This document shows positions 45,021-56,390 of a stretch of 64,000 bases of DNA, in pieces. Source of the DNA: Trichopria drosophilae (Eukaryota; Arthropoda; Insecta; Hymenoptera; Diapriidae); assembly GCA_030407085.1 (NCBI GenBank), contig CM059582.1, positions 24,751,001 through 24,815,000 of the forward strand, read 5' to 3'. The position numbers and the translations under genes were made by a program. Position 1 is the first letter of the stretch; every line of letters begins with the position of its first letter. Below the pieces are notes generated by a model. That model was not told the origin of the DNA. It worked only from the letters and a program-made list of their open reading frames with translations, and searched no databases.

Positions 45021-47220
45021 ACATGACATCGTCTGAAACTTGTTAAGAATTTAACGTTTTTATAAATTAATTCACAAAAAAAGAGGATTTAGTTTAAATT
45101 CATTTAGTTTTATAAAAATAATTAATGGATGCAATGGAATTAATTCCCTGTGTCACTGAAGGCATTTAAAAAAATTCCCTCCCACTCCGAGCAAAAATGT
45201 TGGGCACCCCACTGCACTGAAACAGTGATTAATTCGAAATGGGAATGGAACATTAACTTTTTAATTTTTCTGATATTGTTATATGCGGCACAACTTAACA
45301 TACAAAAATTCGTAAAACTTTTCGTGCACTTGGATGTAAATAAAAAATCTCCTAAACCATTCGTCAACATTAAAAATCCGATTTTAACCATCAATAATTC
45401 GTATTTATGAACTAAATATCTAAGATTATTAAAAGATATGATATATATTCAAAATATCGACATGGGTTCCTTTACTTTCTAACTTCTATTCGAGCAATAG
45501 TAAAGCAAATTTGTAGAACGAAGTAATATATTTACAGAATCACGGTATCAACTCGTCGTTATTTATGCAAAGCTCCCTAATGGAAAGCAAATATCCGAGT
45601 GGTTAAAGAGAGAAATATAATTACAAGCTTTTAAAAGCAAAGTTCTTTTTACACATTTCATCCCTGGAGTGGATTCTAGGAAAATATTAAGTCATTACGT
45701 GACATATCTGCTGAGATATAACCGAATTGGACTAAACGTGGTTTTCTCGAAACTACGTTTTGCAAAAAGAATACTGCCACTACAGCTGCAAAAGTTACTA
45801 ACCAGTTTCAAATTTCAAGGGGATTTTAGTCAACAAAATGATAAGAAGGATATTACCTAAAATATTTAATGAATATACTTGTAAGGATGCGAATCTCGAA
45901 AAAATGGGCTAAAAAATCACTCTTTTTCTAATTATATTTTGTACTTTCATTCAATTCTAAAGATAATTCCTGTATATAAACTCATGATAATTCGAAGTAT
46001 TGTTTTGTACTTTTTGATGTCAGAACTGTGTCCCATATTTGATGAAATCTGCTGTCATTCTATATATACAATTTTTTGTTAAGATTTCATACATTCCATT
46101 AAACTGTTTCACCATCAAAAACATTATGAAAAATTACTGATTTTTGAGCCTGTTATGTAGGTTGCAACGAAAAATTAGATCGCGTTAAACTGCAGTGGTA
46201 AAGTAATGTTTGAATGTAAAAAAAGTCCATAGAAATAGTCAAATTGGACATTTTCCAGAACTACACATAGATAAATTTCGTTGTTTAACAAAAAAAATTC
46301 GGTGTACCATGATGTACGAGTTTTACTAGCGGACCACTGTAAAGTTTTAGGGTTTGTTTTTGTATTTAATTAATTAGTGAATATTAAGATAAACCTTCGT
46401 TCTGCAGGGAAAATGTGAGTATTGATATCTGAAATTATTTCAATATGATAAGAAATATTAAGTTTTTGGTTGATCAGGAATATATACCTTAAACCAATGA
46501 AGAGTCTGAAAATATCCCATCAAACACTGATCTTTGTTGTGCTGTAAAATGCAAGTATATCTACTAATTCCCTATAGTGATATTACTGCATTGTGATACA
46601 AGTACGGTACATTAGTGATAACTGAAGGAGTGTGAGATTAACGAGTAAGAGCGAGAGTCAGTGGTCATTAAAACGCAGTCGATGCCCCCTTTATCGATGA
46701 TCAATGTAGTACTTTCTCTCCCTAGGGAGCAAAATAATTATATCGAGGAGCAAAATAGCATGTTCTCGTATGAGAAAATAGTATAAGCAACAATTGAGAA
46801 CAAATGTTCCTAAATTTAAGCTGATTGCCGCTCTACTCGCTTCGGTAAGGATCAAACTCGCACTAATCGGCATATTTATTTTGCTTCCTAGTTATACAAT
46901 GTCCTTTTTCATCACACTTAGTTTTACGGCCGGAGGATCAAGAAAGGTATTTTTTGTTGTATTAGGTATTTTAGCTTCCAAATTGAATTTTTTAAAATTA
47001 AAAAGAACAATAAAATTTAAGTTAAGTAAGTGAATAAAGTTGAACCCAATCTAAAATTCATTTAAACGAAAAAAATAAATAATAACTTTAGAATTTTAAA
47101 AATTTTCATCGTAAAGTTTTTAATTAAAGTTGATGCTTTGAAAATATCGTTAAATTCAACGAAACAGAAAAAAAAAGAAATCTAAACAATTAAAAAAAAA
47201 TAAAATCATCATAAAATGTT

Positions 47221-47285
47221 GTGTCCCGCAGCAGGATTCGAACTCGGAACGTCCTGATAGCTGCATCATTGGAGCAAAGCTGTTT
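47221..47285 (-). other. tRNA-like 3' half (possible SINE or tRNA relic)
   Basis: The minus strand reads GACGTTCCGAGTTCGAATCC then TGCTGCGGGACACA, which resembles a tRNA T-loop (box B) and acceptor end. The T-stem does not pair properly and no matching 5' acceptor or D-arm is present, so it is not a functional tRNA. It could be a tRNA-derived SINE fragment. Confidence 0.4.
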
Positions 47286-47639
47286 TTTATAATATTTGGC
47301 ATATCCCTGATTCCGATTGAATCTTGAAATTAATTTGTAAAGTACACAAACTGGATAAATGCATTCGAAAATTTAATTCAATTCCTTTAAATTTTCGATG
47401 GATATTTCAGAAGTAAAGTTATGTTTTGTAACTTATTTAGCGTAATATATGTTTTTCTCACCTCGAAAATGTTTTGAATTAAAATTAAACAGAAATATGA
47501 CGCTTTTTGCTGATGACAAACCAGATTGTGTATAACTTTGACGACTTATTCAGTGTAGAATAAAATTAACATATTTCAAAATCAAAAAGCTAACATATTT
47601 TGATCGTTAAACTGCACTTTTGTTAAGTTTCATTACTCA

Positions 47640-48000
47640 ACACGGACGACAAATTAAAACAAACGAAAAAGCGATTCGTGCTAATTTTCATGCGCTAATA
47701 GCACCTGGTCGAGGTTTCTACTGCAGTGCTGTACCTTTATCGCGAACGTATTAGTATATATGTCCCTCATGGAAATCTCATGGGTTTTGTCCAACTCTCA
47801 TCCCCATATCCGGCAAACGAAATTAGCCCGACTTAACGAGCAGGTTGGCCGAGTGTCGATTTAGTCGAGCGTCCGATAAACATTCTCGGATTCCGCAGCG
47901 GAGCGATTCGGTGCATAATTGTTTATTATTGTCGACATCTATTCAGCTTCCGACGTGTGTTTACACGGATGCTCCACTCCCAGAAATGGTCAGGTTTACG
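47640..48000. promoter_or_regulatory. Non-repetitive, GC-richer island, candidate regulatory DNA
   Basis: About 360 bp with G+C clearly above its surroundings, frequent CpG, no inverted or tandem repeats and no convincing open frame. It lies about 10 kb upstream of the first recognised exchanger exon. It could be an enhancer, promoter or unrecognised 5' exon. The inference rests on composition only. Confidence 0.25.
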
Positions 48001-48154
48001 TAATTTACGTTTTAACATATATGGAGGTCATCCAGATACGAGCTCCATCAGCAAAATCCATATACATTTTATTTTATTTGGAATTATTAAAATAATTTTT
48101 TATAATGAAAAGAATAAAAATTGATTGAAGAAGGACATTTAATACAATAACAGA

Positions 48155-48817
48155 GTCATTCCATAACAAAAATATCAAAGTTGTAGTCCATGTCTCGGAA
48201 TTCAACAAAAATATGTAAAAAATATTCTGGTAAAATATTTGTTGAATATTTTCGAAATTTCTTAAAATTGCTTCATCTATTTTCCCAATTATGGGTAATT
48301 TTTTCATGAAATTAAGTATTTTTATTGAAATATTATCAAGAAATTGATCGAAAACATTTTTCAACTTAAGTTTTGATATTGAGCTTTATTTTCATTTTGA
48401 AATGGGATATGGTATGTTGAAGAAAGTGATTTCACCTTTTACATTCAAGAAAAAAATTGTCCGAAGCTTTTGTCGTTGTTACATTATGATTGTTGCAAAA
48501 CATATAACCCTCATACATAACACAACCCACTGTGCTATATGTTGAGGTGAACTTTTACAAAACTACAAGATCCAAATTATTTTTATACTTGATTCTTTTT
48601 GGGCTATTTTGTCTCCTTTTTGCGCATATAATGATAAACATTAGCAATCAGAGAAATTGAAAATACTATCTCAATACCAAAATTTAAGTTGAAAATTTTT
48701 CGTTCAATTTCTTGACTCATTGACAAATTCTTTTAATTTGCTTTATTTTTTTGTAATATATTTTCATTAAATTCCGCGACATGGACCACAACTTTGATAT
48801 TTTTGACACGGAATGAC
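48155..48817. mobile_element. Inverted-repeat element, GTCATTCC termini (663 bp)
   Basis: Left GTCATTCCATAACAAAAATA and right (complement) GTCATTCCGTGTCAAAAATA begin inverted arms of about 75 bp sharing TCAAAGTTGT.GTCCATGTC and CGGAATT. The 96-residue frame overlapping it is low-complexity chance sequence. Confidence 0.75.
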
Positions 48818-48899
48818 CAAAGAATCAAAATATGTAGGAAATAATAGTGCATTATTCCAGTTTACGAAAAAAATTATATTTTCATGAAGAGAGATACAC

Positions 48900-50212
48900 G
48901 GTAAGCATCAAAAGGTTCTATACCTTAACTACACGAGGAGAAAAGTCTTGGAAGTTTTTCCATTTCAGCTTGTAGTTATGACAAATGGTTATACTTTCTT
49001 AATGTGAAAATTTCCCATCATTTCTGTTATTGTAAAAAGTTTATGTTTATAATGAAATGAATAATTTATAATAAAGGTCTAGCAATTTCTACCAGAAGTA
49101 ATGGAAAATATTATTGTTGTTTCTTTATACTTGAAGATTTAAAAAAATTAGTATTCCACTTGAAATTATTAAACATATATTCTACATAAATTTGTGGGCT
49201 TCATTATAATTTATATTCTACTGTATCATTAAACAATCAAATACGTGTTTGTATAATATACACTAAAGAAAGTTCTAATATAAGATCTTTGATAGGCTAC
49301 TTTCAAGAAGTAAGAAGTACCATTCTATCGTTAGAAAACGTCAACCTTAAATGATACACATTGGCTATATTTAAGGCGGTTCTACTGGTTCCCCAAAAAG
49401 CTAAGAAATACTCTATATTTCAGAGTACAATGAAGAACCCTGGAAAGTGTCGTTAAGATGAAGTTCAGATATCGACCAAACAAATGAGAAATTAGTAATT
49501 AAAATCTAGTAAGTTGAAATGGGCTTTTATACGACAAGATCTCTTCGGAAGGAACAGTAAGTGAAAGATTTTTAATTATTAACTATTTGAGACAAACTTC
49601 AAAATCGAGATTTGAATAGATCAAAGCAAAGCGTTCCATAGCACCGGATGTGTGTCAGATCGGGATTATTACACTACCGCACGTCCGTGTCAGGTCCTAA
49701 ACCCGGAAGTTGGGCATTCGGCATACGGATCTGATCCGAATTTGGATTATATATGTAAGATTGTGCCGCTTTACTCGAGAGATTAGGTAATCCGGATCCG
49801 TTCCTGATTTGAGTACGAAAACTAGCACCTAGCACGTTTTTATTTAAAATAATAACACATAAACGTGTTAGTTTTCGTAAAAGACGTTGATGCAGTTATC
49901 AGAAAACATACAACGTTTTACATTTGTTACAGTAATTAACTTCCTTTTCGACTGACCACAATAGCTTAAGGGGGTTCTAAAGTGGTTTGCCGATAAAGTA
50001 GGCATTTGCGCTTAGAAACACAAATTAAAAACGACTAAATCCATTTGTTCAAAAATTGGCTTTCAAGAAGGCTATTCTAAATAGTATACACGATCTCCTA
50101 AAAAATATCAAATTAATTAGTTGAGAATTGACTGAGAATTTTCGGAAAGGAGTAAAAGTCATCTATTTTCTATAGTTGCTTTTTTTACCAAACATTTATA
50201 CGTGTATGTACC
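48900..50212. other. Non-coding, includes a CpG-rich patch
   Basis: The patch 49620-49830 is richer in CpG than its surroundings (CGGATCTGATCCG, CCGGATCCG) but shows no open frame. TTAAGGGGGTTCTAAAG at 49968 resembles the element start at 6093. Nothing else recognised. Confidence 0.4.
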
Positions 50213-50220
50213 TATATATA

Positions 50221-51762
50221 CTAGGGCGTTTCAAAAATTTTCGACTTTACAAAATGATACGGGCCCATATGTAAACCGATAGTATAAAAAATTATAAAAC
50301 TTTTTTCTTAATAGCGAAAATCGATTAGAGGTCATTTAGAGGTCGCTCAATGAGCATAAAGCAAATAATGGTAATTTAAATAATGCTAATTTAAATTACG
50401 CACTGTAATGAACAGAAATCATCCCGGGAGCAAATTTATGAATTGTGCTAAACAATAGACTAAACCTAACCTCAAATTACCTAACCTAACCTGTCAGAAA
50501 CAAACCCAAGATAGAAATTATCCAATTTAACCGGACAGAAACCACCACGGAGCTTGACTATTACTTGCTCTAATCAAAGCATCACACTTAATCACACTTA
50601 ATCAAAAATAACCAAACCTAACCTGTCAAAAACCATCAAATATCTAAAATTTACTAAAAATTGCCCAGTTTAACCGGACAGAAACCACCACGGGGCAAGT
50701 TTATGGACTATACTAAATATTAGAATAACTTGACCAACTATTACATAACCTACACTGACAAAAACAAACAAATGTCTGTAATTTACCGATAATTAGCAAA
50801 TTTAACCGAACAGAAAGTACCAGGGTGCAAGTTTACAGTCTAAACTAAACATAATGCTAATTATAACCAAAACTTACCTGACCTAATCTGTCAAAAAACA
50901 TCAAAAGTCTGTAATTTACAAAAAATTATATAATATGACCGGATAGAAACCACCACGGAGCAAGTTTATGGATCATATTAAATATTACACTACATCAAAC
51001 GAAAAATGAGACTAAATCAAGAGTACCAATACTAATCTAGAGAATGTAGCGCTAACCGAGATCGACAAACGAAATCAACTAAACTACGATTAACCAACCG
51101 AGTTTAAAAATTAACTAAATTAAAAATACCTAACCAACATTTACCAGTAGACTGACTAGTAGAGCGTGTTATTTACTCAAGTAATTTGCTAATTATCGGT
51201 AAATTACAGACGTTTGTTTGTTTTTGTCAGTGTAGGTTAGGTAATAGTTGATCAAGTTATTCTAATATTTAGTATAGTCCACAAACTTGCCCGGTGGTGG
51301 TTTCTGTGCGGTTAAAGTGGGCAATTTTTAGTAAATTTTAGACATTTGATGGTTTTTGACAGGTTAGGTTTGGTTATTTTTGATTAAGTGTGATTAAGTG
51401 TGATGCTTTGATTAGAGCAAGTAATAGTCAAGCTCCGTGGTGGTTTCTGTCCGGTTAAATTGGATAATTTCTATCTTGGGTTTGTTTCTGACAGGTTAGG
51501 TTAGGTAATTTGAGGTTAGGTTTAGTCCATTCTTTAGCACAATTCATAAATTTGCTCCCGGGATGATTTCTGTCCATTACGGTGCGTAATTTAAATTAGC
51601 ATTATTTAAATTACCATTATTTACTTTATGCTCATTGAGCAACCTCTAAATGACCTCTAATCGATTTTCGCTATTAAGAAAAAAGTTTTATTTTTTTATA
51701 CTATCGGTTTACATATGGGCCCGTATCATTTTGTAAAGTCGAAAATTTTTGAAAGACCCTAA
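50221..51762. mobile_element. Giant near-perfect palindrome (about 1.54 kb) with TA-rich flanks
   Basis: Left CTAGGGCGTTTCAAAAATTT and right (complement) TTAGGGTCTTTCAAAAATTT start inverted arms of about 580 bp (50221-50802 and 51181-51762) that are nearly identical, with only scattered substitutions. The flanks are TATATA on both sides. The arms carry diverged tandem units of about 123-144 bp marked by CAGAAACCACCACGG, GCAAGTTTATGGA and CCTAACCTAACCTGTC. No open frame. It is likely a large foldback or MITE-like element. Confidence 0.85.
50412..51000 (+). repeat. Tandem units of 123-144 bp within the palindrome
   Basis: CAGAAA-type unit starts lie at 50412, 50535, 50679, 50811 and about 50944. 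Each is followed by CACGG, GCAAGTTTATG and later ACCTAACCT and CTGTCA.AAAC. Mirror copies occupy the opposite arm. Confidence 0.75.
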
Positions 51763-51888
51763 TATATACACATATAGTTATAGTTTACACTTGTGAGTCG
51801 AGGATCAAGGTAAACCATCCAGGCACCTATAACCTGTATTCCGAAAACTCACTGAAAGGTGACTACTCCATTCGCAGGTTATTTATTA

Positions 51889-52864
51889 AACCATTAAAAA
51901 CCAAACGGACACTTTTTTATGGAAGTTTTCAACGTTTGTTTGCCATATCTTTCCGGAATTGCAAAAATTCTAGACCACTCATATCTGACGTCAAATTTAT
52001 CGAACTTTACCAATCTGCGATTAGAATTTAAGAAAAATGCAAATACACTGCATACGCTGCATTCGAATATATATATAAAAAAAATAAAGTAAATCGAATA
52101 ACAGGCGTCCATGGATCTTAAACTTTAAAATATACGTACCAAACTTTTTATTTTCACGATGTCTATATCCAATATGGCGGCTTGATGTAAAAATGTTGGT
52201 ACTATTTCGTTATTTTCGAAAATAATGATTCCAAAACAAGACTTTCTTGCATAACCTGAAACCTTGAGGGAAAATTACATCTGTGATAACGAATTTATTA
52301 AACAACGTTTTACATTCAAAATGGCGAATCCAAAATGGCGGACAAATATGTTAATTTCTTTTCAGTTTTGATACTAATCTTTGCATAACTGGTTTTGGAC
52401 CATGGCTAACGAATTTTGGGTTCGCTACTTTGAATTTATAAAGTTGAATAATAAATTTGTTACCAAAAACGTTGCGTGTCTAAAGATATCAGATTGTGCG
52501 AGAAAATCTTGTTTTGGAATCGATATATATGTATATATATATCGTGAAATTAATAATTCTAGCAGTTATATTTTGAAGTTGAAGGTTCGTAGACGCCGTT
52601 TCCGCTTTACCAAGATTTCCTTTCGCAATTTCAATGCAAAAATCTAACTGAAAAAAAAAATGTATTAAAAAAAATTCGACTTTTTTAAGTAGTTGAACTC
52701 ATTGGATTGGATTTGCACTTTTCTTAAATTTGAATCACAGATTCGTAAAGTTCGATCAATTTCTCGTTAGAAATGAGTAGTCTCGCATTTTTCAATCCCA
52801 GAAATATGTGACAAACAGACGTCGAAACTTCCATGAAAAAGTGTGCGTTTGTACTTTAATGGTT
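51889..52864. mobile_element. Foldback element with arms of about 155 bp
   Basis: Left 51889-52045 and right 52708-52864 are inverted copies sharing AACCATTAAA, GGACACTTTTT.ATGGAAGTT, ATCGAACTTTAC.AATCTG and AATTTAAGAAAA.TGCAAAT. The middle carries AAAATGGCGAATCC and ATGGCGGACAAAT of the dispersed family. ORFs inside (51894, 52381, 52792) are chance. Confidence 0.7.
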
Positions 52865-53489
52865 TTATATATAATTCCCATGGTAAAATAAGAATGAAAT
52901 GGTACATTATTTATGTCATGTTTATAATGCATAATGTATATGGATAATCCTGATCGAATGAGAAACGGACTCAACAAATCTAACTTACCGAATTTGACCA
53001 AGAACAGATCAGGGTTGCCTGATATGAGGTACTGTAACAATTGGATTCGAGACGGACCCGGAGATCGGATGTGGGTCTGATCTCCTAAGAGGAGGCAGCT
53101 CAAAAAATGTTTATGCGGAAAATTTTGAACAATATCTAATTTTTGGTACTACATTTTAGTCGCACAGCAAAGCTAGCTAAGCTAGTTTTAAGACTTTTGA
53201 AGAAGGTTACTGAAACTACCAGCGGATTCGGGAAAGCAGTACTTCTTATCATTAAAAAAAAGATATTAATTTGCAATCATTTGTCGCTGAAGGCGGTTCG
53301 ATCTGTATAGGTAAATGTTTATGCGGGTTGGGCTTAAATTAAGCCGGTAGAGAATGTTAGATTTACATTATTTAGACTAAAACCGAACCGCCATACTAAA
53401 CAAACTCATTACACAATAAAACGTAGAACCGATAGCATAAGGGTATACTCCTTGAAGCCGCATAATTAATTTAGGAGTTTTTGATAACT

Positions 53490-53764
53490 TTATTTTTCTT
53501 CTCACCTAAATAATATTGTTGCCCGAACGTTACATCTGATGGGTTTTATTAAAAGGTATATGTTTGATTTTTACGCAGCTGAATCTATTATATCTATATA
53601 AATTATTAATTATGCTTGTCTTTAAATATGCTTTGGTTATTTGGTTCCCATACACTCAAGCGACATTTCACCTATTGGAATACGTTCAGCTTAAATTATT
53701 GCGATATATTTCTCTCAAGACCGATAATCCCAAGAATTATATCGGCATGATTTTAGTCCAATAA
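53490..53764 (+). pseudogene. LINE reverse-transcriptase C-terminal fragment
   Basis: In two frames the region reads RTLHLMGFIKRYMFDFYAAE then KLLIMLVFKYALVIWFPYTQ and EYVQLKLLRYISLKTDNP. This matches the post-RT region of Jockey/CR1-type LINEs (pattern L..S.LVY.SVIWSPYT..L..VQ..FLR). One frameshift lies near 53600. No upstream RT motifs are seen, so this is a short remnant. Confidence 0.65.
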
Positions 53765-54560
53765 TGTGTACTTTTAACTTAACTCAACTCTACTGATATT
53801 TCATCACTTTTTAATTACAGATCAATTTTTTACTTCCGTAATCTGCGTATTGTTTAATTACATAAATTAAGATTTTTATTCGACTATCGATCGTTTGTCT
53901 CGTTTTTGGAACAATGTTCATTTTCTTTTGTCCCGCATCATCGAATAAATGAATAAAGAAATACGTATGAGTACACTGAAACAAATATAGAAATAGGTAA
54001 ATCTAAATATAAAGACAATATTTTTAATAAATTTAACTAGTATTCAACTGATTGGTATAGTTTCATCATCACATAAGTTCTAGTAACTATCCTAAAGTGA
54101 TTAAATCAACTAAGTACATAGTTATTAGAATGAAATCCAGAAGTTCGTTTGAATTTAAAAAAATTGTTCCAATTTAACAACATCCTTACGTAACCATACA
54201 CATTATTAACTGAAATAAATTATAACATTAACTACATGAACATGATTTATCTAACTACAAGTGTTTTCGTCACGACTAATTTCTAATAAATTACCCAAAG
54301 ATAATTGAATGATCTTATGTTTTATTTATATTAACATAACATATAATAAAATAAGGACAGTAACATTTCTTTCAAAGCACGTCAGATAATGAAAGTAATT
54401 ACTGCCCTAACAAATTTTTGTTGAAAGCTCTAAAGAAATATGTCTCATACTACATTATACATAATGAAAATCATGTATAAAAAAATGTTCTTTTTTGCGT
54501 GTATTCTGATGTCCGTTCATATCTTTGTACATCCCGCGCGGCGAGAAAACAAGCAAAATG

Positions 54561-54577
54561 CCGACCCCCCCCCCCCC
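54561..54577 (+). repeat. CCGA plus 13-base poly-C
   Basis: A homopolymer run, preceded by ATGCCGA as at 29229. The overlapping 70-residue ORF has no recognised domain. Confidence 0.7.
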
Positions 54578-55991
54578 ACCAAGTAGGAAGCGCCTCGTTA
54601 TAGAATTCACAGCGATTGCATCAATTTCGCAAAAACGCCTCTTCCTTAAGTCTCAACGAGCCGGACTTGACTTTCAAGCTACGAGAAAAGCCGATTGTGG
54701 GAAGCGACATACGGCACAGACAAAAAAAGCTGAATAATGTGCGGCTGTAATAAGGATAGCACTTTTGATTAAATTTTCAAAAGCTGATTTGCGTTTAAGT
54801 TGCGGTAGCTCTGTTAATTAATTACTATATTAAGATTGGTCGATTATTCGATAGTTTTCTTTTTTATATTTCTTTTATTTTAGTTATCTGTTTCTCAGTT
54901 TTACTAATTTGATACCTAGAAATTATTCCACATTTTTGCACAATATATAGTATCTAAGAAAATGTTTGGATATCGTCGAATGCAAATTAATATAATTTAT
55001 AATATAATAATAAAATACAAATTTTCATTGTTTTTGCGACTTACTCAAAGTTATAGTCACCTTTTTTTTTGGTAAATTTTGTTACACCGTTCGTTTATAG
55101 ACAATAAACATAATTGAAAATAATTTCGAGCCAACTAAGAGCGCACTGGTGTTAAACTGTTGAAACATTTGAAATCATAAACAAGATAGGTTATGTCAGT
55201 TTCGAAACTACAGATGGGTAAAATTCCTGATGATGCTCGAATCAATAATGTGTCTTCGAATTAGTGTCTCAAGATGGAAGCGAAAACGTATTGGATGTAG
55301 ATATTTTGACCGTCTTCGTTATATGTTTGAGGTTGAAAAAAAAATATGTTATTGACGAAGGTTAGACCCAAATAATGTCTCACATTTTGAGATACGTTAC
55401 ATCTAAAAACATATTTTCGGTATTTCTATACTACAAAATCAGGTGTCTTAGTTTCAGACCATTTTTAGAACATTTCTTAATGTCTTATTGTAGGTGCGTT
55501 GGAATACAAAACACGTATAAATGACCCAAATTGTCGGCTGATCCTTTTCACTAAGAGAAAAAAATCAAAATTATTACCTACTTGATGGAATAACTATGTA
55601 CGTAGTTAAATGAACTCTATTCTCTACGCTTTCAAGTTATTCTTAGCTGTCAACATTACTACAGAATATAAACGTCACAAAAAGAGATTCTATGTATTTT
55701 CAATAGATAAAATCTCTTTGAACCGTCTGATGATAAATTACTTTTTCTACATATATAGACAGACTTCTGTATATTAATTAAGGTTAAGGTCCACAACGAG
55801 CACCAAATCCGGTGACGAACGAGGACCAAATAATTAATTAATGGAATTGAAAAAACTCCAAAGAAACCTTATTTGTTACTAAACAACCGTCATTTCTACT
55901 ATACGAATTCCAACAAACGAGAAAGTGTGCAAAATGTTTAGTGGTTTCCAGCTGTATATTCGATTGCTTTCCATTTTCGAATGAAGCAAAG

Positions 55992-56390
55992 GAGGATGCC
56001 CACAGGTATAGGCGGTTTCACCCCCGAGGTGTAACTTCCGAAACTACGTAATTGGAATGATGAGATGTACATATCTCATACCAAATTCGATTGTTTCATT
56101 ATATGGAAAAGTTTAAAAAATTGTTGTTGAAATCGCGGATTTTACATAAGAAATGTAACGTAAGTAGTAACAGCGAATCCGTTACAAACAAACGAAGATG
56201 TTGACTGTTACTACTTACATTGCTGCATTTTAATATCCGCGACTTCAACAGTGATTTTTTAAACTTTACCACGGATTAAATAATCGAATTTATTATGAGG
56301 GGTTGCATCCCATCAAACTCTATATGAATTTGGCAGTTTCGGAGGTTACACGTCGAGGGGCGAAAGCACCTATATCCGTGGGCATCTTCC
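55992..56390. mobile_element. Foldback element (about 400 bp)
   Basis: GATGCCCAC.GGTATAGGCG at the left and its complement at the right begin inverted arms of about 180 bp sharing GTGTAAC.TCCGAAACT, AAGTTTAAAAAAT, GTTGAA.TCGCGGAT and GTAAGTAGTAACAG. The loop near 56175-56200 is short. The GTAAGTAGTAACAG motif also occurs in the elements at 1817 and 62710. Confidence 0.8.

Noticed and set aside
47221..47285. tRNA gene on the minus strand
   Set aside because: T-stem does not pair and there is no 5' acceptor or D-arm, so at most a relic.
50480..50500. CCTAACCTAACC text, similar to the insect telomere repeat TTAGG
   Set aside because: Only two or three degenerate units inside a longer tandem unit of 123-144 bp; not a telomeric array.
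55226..55245. CCTGATGATG as another hammerhead core
   Set aside because: No GAAAC box follows at hammerhead distance and no stem II hairpin.
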